Shown here: positions 1 to 5,213 of the stretch, piece after piece | Position numbering within the stretch: the stretch's first letter is position 1 | Layout of the letters: each line of letters begins with the position of its first letter | Source of the DNA: Candidatus Shapirobacteria bacterium UBA1435 | GTDB lineage: Bacteria; Patescibacteriota; Microgenomatia; UBA12405 | NCBI GenBank assembly: GCA_002329385.1 | Contig: DCTR01000045.1 | Coordinates: forward strand, 1 to 5,489 | Length of the DNA: 5,489 nt | Direction: 5' to 3' | Position numbers and translations under genes: made by a program | The notes under the pieces: model-generated | Database searches by the model: none | The model's input: the letters and a program-made list of their open reading frames with translations, nothing else | What the model was told of the DNA's origin: nothing

Positions 1-18
1 TAGGCCGTTAATTAAATA

Positions 19-822
19 ATGAAACTATCATCTTCTCTTCTAGGTCTGTTTCTTTTCTTAGTCACCTTAATTCCCAGCGCTTGGTTTGTTCTCGTCCTTC
101 CCTATTCTCGCTATCAGCAAATAATCGATCAGTTGCCTGGCTTAATTGACCGTAGTCTCATCCAGAATTTCCCTCTCGACCTCACCATTACCGTAAAAAA
201 CGGTCAGGTTACCTACAACCGCCCTGGTCCGTTTTGCTTGACTGTCAGTTCCCGTTCTATCGAGGGTATTGTTTTCGACAATTCTGCCACCCAGCCGCAG
301 AATTATCTTTCCGACTACCAGCACCTTTGCCAACCCCTGGCTCTGGTCGGCGATGATTTCTTCGTCTATCCCGATCAATCCTCTGGGCTAAAGATTCAAA
401 AAATCGACCCAAATCTCAACCTCGAGATCAACCGTCAGATTATCGATAATTTTGTCACCACCGCCTTGCCTTTTGTTCTTAAATTTTCCTCCCAGGCATA
501 CTACTGGCTTCCTTTTTTAGTCGCCATTTTTCTTTTTCCTCTCTTTTTGTTGAACAACCTCTGGTATGCCTCTGTCGCTCGATTCGCCAGCCGGTTCTTT
601 GGCCACCAACTATCCTTTCAAACCGCCTATGTCAACTCCCTTTTTATTTACACTCTATTAATTTTTATCGACAACGTCGTCATCAACTATCTTTTTAACC
701 ATCTTCTTGGCACTTCCATCCACCTTACCATTCCCTTCCTAAACACGCTCATCATTTCTATTTTAGCCAATCTTATGAGCAAAAAATCATCTATTGACCA
801 GCAATCAGCCCCACTGTCCTAA
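19..822 (+). CDS. Membrane protein with four predicted helices and a large extracytoplasmic loop (DUF1189-like layout), function unknown
   Basis: This 267-residue protein is not confidently recognised. It has an N-terminal hydrophobic helix at about residues 7-28, a polar domain of about 130 residues (30-160) with two cysteines (C73, C104), and then three more hydrophobic segments at about 161-183, 205-227 and 234-252, ending in a short polar tail. One N-terminal anchor, an outside domain and a C-terminal helix cluster is the layout of DUF1189-type membrane proteins. That is a resemblance of topology only; no signature residues were matched. The start is the first ATG after the in-frame upstream region, with no Shine-Dalgarno sequence in the 18 visible upstream bases. 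The 3' end overlaps the convergent exonuclease gene by 18 bp. The gene is rich in Ser, Leu and Phe and poor in Lys, like the other + strand genes here. It is very likely a real gene; its role is unknown. Confidence 0.75.
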   Translation: MKLSSSLLGLFLFLVTLIPSAWFVLVLPYSRYQQIIDQLPGLIDRSLIQNFPLDLTITVKNGQVTYNRPGPFCLTVSSRSIEGIVFDNSATQPQNYLSDYQHLCQPLALVGDDFFVYPDQSSGLKIQKIDPNLNLEINRQIIDNFVTTALPFVLKFSSQAYYWLPFLVAIFLFPLFLLNNLWYASVARFASRFFGHQLSFQTAYVNSLFIYTLLIFIDNVVINYLFNHLLGTSIHLTIPFLNTLIISILANLMSKKSSIDQQSAPLS

Positions 823-1593
823 CTCCAACTCAATTCCCACCGGCGCATGGTCGCTTCCTTCAATCTCTCCTCTGATAAACGCCTTTTTGATTTCTCCTGC
901 CAGCTTTTCTTCTGCGAACACATAGTCGATTCGCCATCCCACGTTCCTTTTTCTCGCCCCCGTTTTCATATCCCACCAGGAGTAATCGATTTCTTTTGGA
1001 TGCAACTCCCTAAAGGTGTCCTTGTATCTATTTTTTTCTAATTCATCTAACCATTTTCTCTCGATTGGCAAAAATCCTGATACTTTTTCATTTTCTTTTG
1101 GCCTGGCCAAATCTATCTCTTCATGGGCGGTGTTCACGTCCCCGCAAAATATAATTTTTTCACCACCATCGCGCAGTCTGTTAATATATTTCAAAAAGTA
1201 TTCATAAAACTCCAGTTTATAATTTAATCTCGCTTTATCTTTTTTGCCGTTTGGAAAGTAGACGTTAAGTAAAGTAAATTCGTCAAATTTGGTAATTATC
1301 ACTCTGCCCTCGTCGTCCCAGTCGTTATCTCTGTCTCCCAAGATCACCCTTTTTGGTTCGATTCTGGTTAAAGTCATCACCCCCGAATAACCCGCCTTTT
1401 TTGCCGGGTTCCAGTAGGGGATATAGCCTTTTGGGCACCCCGCCATCGGCACCTGTTCCGGAAATGCTTTTGTCTCCTGAAAGCAATAAATATCTGCCCC
1501 TTCGTTTTTCACATACTCCCACAGCCCCTTCTTTATTGCCGCTCGGATTCCGTTTACGTTCCACGAAATCAGTTTTAACTTCATTTTTTCCAT
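805..1593 (-). CDS. xth: Exodeoxyribonuclease III (AP endonuclease, ExoA/Xth family)
   Basis: The protein belongs to the exonuclease/endonuclease/phosphatase fold. It cleaves DNA at abasic sites and removes 3' blocking groups in base excision repair, using Mg2+. Numbered from the Met in MKLKLISWNVNG, the motifs appear in the family order: WNVNGIRA (8-15), QETK with metal-binding Glu37, GDVNTAH with Asp149 and Asn151, GWRIDYVF with Asp220, and GSDHAPV with Asp245 and His246. The length of about 260 residues is normal and the catalytic set is complete. Two starts are plausible. The Met at 1584 matches the usual family N-terminus. The Met at 1593, used here, adds MEK and lies just 7 bp after a TATAAT, which would make a leaderless mRNA. 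A still longer start at 1635 is rejected because it lies upstream of that -10 box. The gene is convergent with the membrane protein gene and divergent from tRNA-Tyr. Confidence 0.97.
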   Translation of the reverse strand: MEKMKLKLISWNVNGIRAAIKKGLWEYVKNEGADIYCFQETKAFPEQVPMAGCPKGYIPYWNPAKKAGYSGVMTLTRIEPKRVILGDRDNDWDDEGRVIITKFDEFTLLNVYFPNGKKDKARLNYKLEFYEYFLKYINRLRDGGEKIIFCGDVNTAHEEIDLARPKENEKVSGFLPIERKWLDELEKNRYKDTFRELHPKEIDYSWWDMKTGARKRNVGWRIDYVFAEEKLAGEIKKAFIRGEIEGSDHAPVGIELELGQWG

Positions 1594-1600
1594 CTGGATT

Positions 1601-1606
1601 ATTATA
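1601..1606 (-). promoter_or_regulatory. -10 box for the exonuclease III gene (probable leaderless start)
   Basis: A perfect TATAAT is read on the minus strand. Seven bases separate it from the ATG at 1593 and 16 from the ATG at 1584. A start site 6-7 bases downstream of the box would fall on or next to the ATG at 1593. No good -35 box is visible at 16-18 bp spacing. Confidence 0.6.
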
Positions 1607-1623
1607 CTTTGTCTGATCTTTCT

Positions 1624-1632
1624 TGGTATAAT
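1624..1632 (+). promoter_or_regulatory. Extended -10 promoter of tRNA-Tyr
   Basis: TGGTATAAT combines the TGN extension with a consensus -10. Transcription is expected to start near 1639, leaving a leader of about 6 bases before the mature tRNA at 1645. There is no clear -35 box, which fits an extended -10 promoter. It lies back to back with the exonuclease promoter in the same 50-bp gap. Confidence 0.65.
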
Positions 1633-1644
1633 CACTTCATCTTA

Positions 1645-1716
1645 CCAGCGGTAGCAAAGCGGTTATGCGTCGGTCTGTAAAACCGATCTAGGCAGGTTCG
1701 ACTCCTGCCCGCTGGA
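1645..1716 (+). tRNA. tRNA-Tyr (anticodon GUA), class I with short variable loop, archaeal-type identity
   Basis: A complete cloverleaf can be drawn. The acceptor CCAGCGG (1645-1651) pairs with CCGCTGG (1709-1715) over 7 bp. The D arm has 3 bp (GCA 1654-1656 with TGC 1666-1668) and a GG in its loop (1661-1662). The anticodon stem TCGGT/ACCGA encloses the loop CTGTAAA with anticodon GTA at 1677-1679. The T stem GCAGG/CCTGC encloses TTCGACT. The discriminator base is A1716 and CCA is not encoded. The variable loop is only 5 nt (1687-1691) and the first acceptor pair is C1-G72. Bacterial tRNA-Tyr is normally class II, with a long variable arm and G1-C72. Short variable loop, C1-G72 and A73 are the archaeal/eukaryotic Tyr identity set. 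The gene probably has its own promoter. It ends 2 bp before the stop of the convergent acyltransferase gene, with no visible terminator. Confidence 0.95.
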
Positions 1717-1718
1717 CT

Positions 1719-2651
1719 TTATCTCGTCGTCACCCTTGATGGCCTTAAGTAGCCAAAGTCGATCAGATATTTTTCCCTCAACCAGTTGACGAAAGCTCCA
1801 TCTGTCAGCCTTTTCTCGTCCTTAACTGCCTCTCCCATATTCAATATTTCACCTATTTTTACTTTTATTTTCCATTCTTTACTCTTTTTACCCATTGCCG
1901 CCCTACGCATTCTCCAAAACAGCTTCAACCTCCTTAGTCCCGAAAAATATAATGGCACCATGTCTATTTCCTTCCTTTTTTCTGGTTCTATCCGCCTGAT
2001 CATTTCCTCAATCCCCCTGCCCCATTTGCCGTCCATCTTGTGACCGCCCATAGTAAAAAGTATTACCGCTTCTTTATTTTTTAATTTTTCCGCTATCTTG
2101 TCAAAAGTGCTTCTGTTAATCCGATCCACATCTTCCAGGCTTAAATTTTCCGCCCTGTAAAGCATTCCATGTATCGCCACAATTGATTTTTTCTGAAAAT
2201 TCCAGGCGTATTTTCTCTGCATTACCGGCAACACGCTTTTGGCAAAATTTCTCCCCAGCCTCGTAAATGTCTGTCCACTGATTAGATTTACATCCCTTCT
2301 GCCCATTATCGAAAAGGCCAGTATCGGCTCGATGATTGACTCATGATTTAATCCCAAAAAAATTACCCCTCTCTTCCCGTCTGTCCATTTATCGACTGGC
2401 CTGTCTATTTCTATCCGAATCCCCAGCTCTTCCAAAAGCTCTCTCGACACTGCCGGCAAACCGACTTCATCAATTTTTTTCTCCAGCATTACCCACTTCT
2501 TTAACATCGCCCCCAGCCCGATAATTTTTTTATCAAGGTAATACAGCCATCTCCACCTCATTCTTTCGCCTCTTTTTTTGGTTCTTTCCAGCAACCCCTG
2601 CCAGCTGTTGTTGTCCAGCGATTTGTATAGTTTTTTTATTATCCAGATCAC
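1719..2651 (-). CDS. PlsC-like (LPLAT superfamily) acyltransferase homologue with atypical catalytic motifs
   Basis: This 310-residue, Lys/Arg-rich protein has the block order of glycerolipid acyltransferases. Block I is LGLNHESIIEP (99-109), where the usual H-X4-D reads H103-X4-E108. A block II-like stretch with Gly, Arg and a PVMQRK segment spans 133-147. Block III is at 199-212 (FTMGGHK, then GKWGRG), where families usually have FPEGTRS followed by a basic stretch. Block IV is MVPLYFSG (231-238). Known relatives move acyl chains onto glycerophosphate or lysophospholipids at the membrane. Replacement of the catalytic Asp by Glu, and of the EGTR residues, makes activity and substrate uncertain. 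No full membrane helix is visible. The start used is a GTG two bases after the hydrolase stop, suggesting translational coupling. An alternative ATG at 2561 (residue 31) has an AGAGG about 7 bases upstream. I am fairly sure of the superfamily, not of the reaction. Confidence 0.7.
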   Translation of the reverse strand: MIWIIKKLYKSLDNNSWQGLLERTKKRGERMRWRWLYYLDKKIIGLGAMLKKWVMLEKKIDEVGLPAVSRELLEELGIRIEIDRPVDKWTDGKRGVIFLGLNHESIIEPILAFSIMGRRDVNLISGQTFTRLGRNFAKSVLPVMQRKYAWNFQKKSIVAIHGMLYRAENLSLEDVDRINRSTFDKIAEKLKNKEAVILFTMGGHKMDGKWGRGIEEMIRRIEPEKRKEIDMVPLYFSGLRRLKLFWRMRRAAMGKKSKEWKIKVKIGEILNMGEAVKDEKRLTDGAFVNWLREKYLIDFGYLRPSRVTTR

Positions 2652-2653
2652 CC

Positions 2654-3505
2654 CTAGCCCACAAAATCAATAATCGTTTTTGCCACTTCTGCTGGCTTTT
2701 CTACCGTCACAATATGCCCCGCCTCGTCAATTTCTCTCCATAGATAGTCGCCTTTATTACCCAAAACCGTCCTGGCTTGCCTCATATCAGTTATCTTATC
2801 GTATTTGCCGTATATAAGCATTATTGGCAACTTGTTTCCTTCGATCATCTTTTCTATATTTGCCCCCGCCACCTCTGCCCCCATTTGAGTATAGGCCTCC
2901 TTCGACAGTTTTATTTTTCCTATTGTTCCATATTTTTCTATAATCTCCTTATCGTATTTATACATATTGATATATTTGCTGGTAATGTAAGAATAAAGCT
3001 CGTGGTCTACTATCTTTTTCACTATCTTCATTGCCCTTTCCCTCTTAGAAATAAGTCTATAAAACTTCTCTGTAACCTTCATCAGTCTTTTCTTTCTGCC
3101 GCTCTTAAACACTGCCCCGATCAATATTATTTTTTCCACATCATTCGGAAACATTTCATAAAATTTTGAAACCACGAATGTCCCCATCGAATGTCCGATT
3201 AAACAGCAATTTTTAAGCTTAAGCTTGTCCATCATCATTTTCAGATAACTTGCCTGGCCCACTAGATCATATTTCTTCACCCGGCCGCTATCACCATATC
3301 CAACTAGGTCAACCAGTATTGTCTTATATTTTTTTCTCAAATATTTCCCCACCGGCGAAAAACCCATCCAGTTGTTCGTCCAGCCGTGCACCATTATTAT
3401 CGTCTTACCCTTTCCTGCCACCGCGTAATTGAGAAAAGTCCCATCGACCTTTACCTTTTTTACCCTAAAAAGTTTGATTTCTGGAATTATGATATCTTTA
3501 GCCAT
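2654..3505 (-). CDS. Alpha/beta-hydrolase fold protein
   Basis: A 283-residue single-domain hydrolase. Numbered from the Met at 3505, it shows an oxyanion-loop motif VHGW (39-42), the nucleophile elbow GHSMG (104-108, Ser106), the acid in GKYD (Asp236) and the base in EAGH (His264). Triad order and spacing are normal and the fold looks complete, with a helical, Lys-rich cap between about 134 and 222. There is no signal peptide, so it is probably cytoplasmic. The substrate cannot be read from sequence; esters, thioesters and lipids are all possible. The partner gene downstream, an acyltransferase homologue only 2 bp away, makes acyl-chain or lipid chemistry a reasonable inference. The start at 3505 leaves 6 bp to the recF ATG. 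A longer frame reaching 3562 would overlap recF coding and adds a non-conserved N-terminus. No Shine-Dalgarno sequence at a usable distance is seen. Lys content is about 15%. Confidence 0.88.
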   Translation of the reverse strand: MAKDIIIPEIKLFRVKKVKVDGTFLNYAVAGKGKTIIMVHGWTNNWMGFSPVGKYLRKKYKTILVDLVGYGDSGRVKKYDLVGQASYLKMMMDKLKLKNCCLIGHSMGTFVVSKFYEMFPNDVEKIILIGAVFKSGRKKRLMKVTEKFYRLISKRERAMKIVKKIVDHELYSYITSKYINMYKYDKEIIEKYGTIGKIKLSKEAYTQMGAEVAGANIEKMIEGNKLPIMLIYGKYDKITDMRQARTVLGNKGDYLWREIDEAGHIVTVEKPAEVAKTIIDFVG

Positions 3506-3511
3506 TCCACT

Positions 3512-4576
3512 ATGTATATTATCAGACTGGATCTCAATAATTTTCGTTCCTACCAAAATCAATCTTTTTCCCTCTCGCCTTCAGCTAATTTGATTTTAGG
3601 CAAAAATGGTTCCGGCAAAACCAATGTTGTCGAAGCCATTTACCTTCTGTCTGCGGGTGTCAGCTTTCGGTCTTCCTCTCTCTCTAAGTTAATCAACTGG
3701 CAAAATCATTTTGCCCTGGTTCGTGCCCAGGTCAACCGCCGTCAGTCTGTCTCCGATGTCGAGGTCAAGCTGATTGGCCAGTCCGACGGCCATCAGAGCA
3801 TTTCCCGTAAATTCTTCATTGATGGCGTTACCAAAACCAGGAAAACATATCTTGGTTTTATGCCTTCAGTTGTTTTTCACCCTGAAGATATCCGCCTGGT
3901 TGCTGGTTCCCCTTCCCGGCGCCGTGATTTTATTAATCAGGTCTTTACCTCTCTTGAATGGCGTTACGTTTCTGCCCTTTCTCAATTCAACCGCGCTCTC
4001 AAGCACCGCAACGAACTTCTAGACCTTATCCGTGAAAAAAAAGCTTCTCCCTCCGAAACCTATTATTGGGATCAGTCCTTGATCAAAAATGACCTCATTA
4101 TCCATCAGTATCGGTCTGCCTTTATTGGTCACCTTAACCGGTTTTTTTCCTCCCATCCCAACCAGGAGATCAAACGGATTTCCATTAACTACCGCCCTTC
4201 TTATCTCACCCAACAAAGCCTTCAGGCTAATTTTTCCGTTGATCTTCTTCGGGGCTTCACCCGCTCTGGCTGTCATCATGATGACTTTTCCTTCGACAGT
4301 GCCGACTTTCTTTCTGACGACAAAAATTTGGCCTTTTGGGGTAGCCGCGGCCAGCAACGGTTGGCCGTTCTCGCTCTTCGTCTTGCCCAAATAGATTTTT
4401 ACCAATTGAAATATTCCGTCCACCCCATCCTGCTTCTGGATGACATTTTTTCCGAGCTTGACCCCCAAAACCGTCTGCTCGTCACCCAGCTTTGCCTTCA
4501 TTACCAGACCATCTTTACCTCCGCCGACCAGGAATCGCTTTCCATTCTGCCTGGCGTCAATCTTATTAGTCTGTAG
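3512..4576 (+). CDS. recF: DNA replication and repair protein RecF
   Basis: RecF is an SMC-like ATPase that, with RecO and RecR, loads RecA at single-strand gaps. The 354-residue length is normal. Visible features are the family N-terminus (MYIIRLDLNNFRSYQN), Walker A GKNGSGKT (30-37), the RecF segment VFHPEDIRLVAGSPSRRRDF (121-140), the ABC signature region WGSRGQQRLAVLALRLAQ (276-293) and Walker B with D-loop ILLLDDIFSELDPQNR (306-321). All ATPase elements look intact. The Met at 3512 is chosen because it matches the family N-terminus; the frame is open to 3386, but that part overlaps the divergent hydrolase gene. No Shine-Dalgarno sequence is visible. A TATGAT at 3488-3493 could serve as a -10, giving a leader of about 12 nt. 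recF often sits beside dnaN and gyrB; here its neighbours are a hydrolase and a deaminase. Lys is only about 4%, with Ser and Gln enriched, in contrast to the minus-strand neighbours. Confidence 0.97.
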   Translation: MYIIRLDLNNFRSYQNQSFSLSPSANLILGKNGSGKTNVVEAIYLLSAGVSFRSSSLSKLINWQNHFALVRAQVNRRQSVSDVEVKLIGQSDGHQSISRKFFIDGVTKTRKTYLGFMPSVVFHPEDIRLVAGSPSRRRDFINQVFTSLEWRYVSALSQFNRALKHRNELLDLIREKKASPSETYYWDQSLIKNDLIIHQYRSAFIGHLNRFFSSHPNQEIKRISINYRPSYLTQQSLQANFSVDLLRGFTRSGCHHDDFSFDSADFLSDDKNLAFWGSRGQQRLAVLALRLAQIDFYQLKYSVHPILLLDDIFSELDPQNRLLVTQLCLHYQTIFTSADQESLSILPGVNLISL

Positions 4577-4583
4577 TTTGGGA

Positions 4584-4589
4584 TATAAT
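4584..4589 (+). promoter_or_regulatory. -10 box placing the deaminase transcript start at its ATG
   Basis: A perfect TATAAT lies in the 19-bp gap between recF and the deaminase, with exactly six bases before the ATG at 4596. A normal start site would therefore be the A of the ATG, giving a leaderless mRNA. There is no clear -35 at 17 bp. Read-through from recF is also possible. Confidence 0.55.
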
Positions 4590-4595
4590 ATCGCT

Positions 4596-5033
4596 ATGAT
4601 TAGCCAACCCCAGATTGATCGTCTGATTGAAGTTGCTCTTGATCATCGCCGGCGAAGTTTTCTTGTCCGTTCCCGTCACCGGATAGGCGCCGCCGTTTTG
4701 ACCAGTGACGACCAAATCTATGGCGGCTGTATTATTCAATCCATCATTTCCGGCCTTGGTGTTTGCGCCGAGAGAGCCGCCATCGACCACGCCGTTGTCA
4801 ACGGTCATTGTCTTTTTAAGGCCATTGCTGTTGTCGATCGTCGCCCAATCTTTCCCTGCGGTGTCTGTCTGCAATACCTCCTCCAGTTTTATCAGATCAA
4901 CCATCAGGATATTGATGTTATCTGTAGCGATTTACATGGTAATTACCAGATTACTTCTCTTCTTAAACTCCTTCCCCACGGCTACCAGACCCGCTACAAC
5001 CTCTCCAATCTGCGGTCTAATGATCGTCGATAA
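4596..5033 (+). CDS. Cytidine deaminase-fold zinc hydrolase with altered substrate pocket (cytidine or blasticidin-S deaminase-like)
   Basis: A 145-residue protein of the cytidine deaminase superfamily. The zinc and catalytic residues are intact: CAER (Cys57, catalytic Glu59) and PCGVC (Cys88, Cys91). The family GAAV strand (31-34) and a C-terminal LLPHGY (125-130) are also present. Classical tetrameric cytidine deaminases convert cytidine or deoxycytidine to uridine in pyrimidine salvage. They carry an aromatic residue in an APYSxF-type segment and an N-x-E pair in GCNVENA that grips the ribose. Here the corresponding positions read VRSRHRIGAA and GCIIQSI, so N-x-E has become I-x-Q. This, and the LLPxGY ending, recall the blasticidin-S deaminase-like branch, so the substrate is uncertain. 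The start at 4596 fits the family N-terminus and the -10 box; the frame upstream overlaps recF. No Shine-Dalgarno sequence is present. Only 2 Lys occur against many Arg, extreme even for this window. The fold is sure, the substrate is not. Confidence 0.88.
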   Translation: MISQPQIDRLIEVALDHRRRSFLVRSRHRIGAAVLTSDDQIYGGCIIQSIISGLGVCAERAAIDHAVVNGHCLFKAIAVVDRRPIFPCGVCLQYLLQFYQINHQDIDVICSDLHGNYQITSLLKLLPHGYQTRYNLSNLRSNDRR

Positions 5034-5065
5034 TCTATCTTGCTGTATTTTTGGCCGGTTTGTAT

Positions 5066-5071
5066 TATAAT
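5066..5071 (+). promoter_or_regulatory. -10 box of the rRNA operon promoter
   Basis: A consensus TATAAT lies about 145 bp before the 16S start and just upstream of the boxB/boxA-like leader. Expected transcription start is near 5078. A TTGCTG at 5040-5045 resembles a -35 box, but its 20-bp spacing is long. The sequence between the deaminase stop (5033) and this box holds nothing else that I recognise. Confidence 0.6.
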
Positions 5072-5080
5072 ATCTCTACT

Positions 5081-5097
5081 AGCCGCAGTAAGCGGTT
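5081..5097 (+). promoter_or_regulatory. Leader hairpin (boxB-like) before boxA
   Basis: AGCCGC (5081-5086) pairs with GCGGTT (5092-5097) around the loop AGTAA, including one G-U pair. It is followed by a run of T (to 5101), so alone it resembles a weak terminator. Its place between the rRNA promoter and boxA, matching the boxB-boxA order of rrn leaders, makes an antitermination-region hairpin more likely. Confidence 0.5.
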
Positions 5098-5100
5098 TTT

Positions 5101-5112
5101 TGATCTTTGAAA
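5101..5112 (+). promoter_or_regulatory. boxA antitermination element of the rRNA leader
   Basis: TGATCTTTGAAA closely resembles bacterial rrn boxA sequences (TGYTCTTTGAAAA type), which as RNA bind NusB and ribosomal protein S10 to protect rRNA transcription from termination. Position and order fit: promoter, hairpin, boxA, 16S. Confidence 0.6.
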
Positions 5113-5189
5113 TTTCGAAAGTGCGTTTAAGGCCACGGCTGTTAGTGCCAGAAAGATGACCCCGATAACTTCGGGTTATTTTTCGAAAT
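5112..5189 (+). other. Pre-16S leader stem enclosing smaller hairpins
   Basis: ATTTCGAAA (5112-5120) is the exact 9-base reverse complement of TTTCGAAAT (5181-5189), closing a local domain in the leader RNA. Inside it CCCGA (5161-5165) pairs with TCGGG (5171-5175); an alternative is ATAAC (5165-5169) with GTTAT (5175-5179). This is probably a folding or processing element of the precursor. The half-sites are self-complementary around TTTCGAAA, so each could also fold or pair on its own. Confidence 0.4.
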
Positions 5190-5191
5190 CA

Positions 5192-5210
5192 TCCTTCATT
5201 TATTGAAGGA
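5192..5210 (+). other. Hairpin immediately upstream of the 16S 5' end
   Basis: TCCTTCA (5192-5198) pairs with TGAAGGA (5204-5210) over 7 bp around the loop TTTAT, ending about 3 bases before the mature 16S start. It is probably part of the 16S maturation signal. There is no T run after it, so it is not a terminator. Confidence 0.5.
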
Positions 5211-5213
5211 AAT

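Noticed and set aside
1..18. Stop codon (TAG at 1-3) of an upstream gene and the TTAATTAA palindrome
   Set aside because: Too little sequence to establish a reading frame or a function.
1594..1644. Hairpin or operator formed by the two inverted -10 boxes
   Set aside because: ATTATA and TATAAT are simply two opposite promoters; the sequence between them has no further symmetry.
2777..3169. 130-residue + strand frame inside the hydrolase gene
   Set aside because: Antisense to the clear catalytic Ser/Asp/His hydrolase; it has no motif of its own.
4019..4501. 160-residue open frame on the minus strand inside recF
   Set aside because: It is fully antisense to conserved RecF motifs, and its Lys/Gly/Val-rich translation shows no recognisable domain. 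Long shadow frames are expected where the + strand is so pyrimidine-rich.
4566..4904. 112-residue minus-strand frame inside the deaminase gene
   Set aside because: Antisense to the zinc-site coding region, with a low-complexity translation and no start context.
5081..5101. Intrinsic terminator of the deaminase gene
   Set aside because: Hairpin plus T run fits formally, but it lies after the rRNA promoter and directly before boxA, so a boxB-type leader role is preferred. A dual role cannot be excluded.
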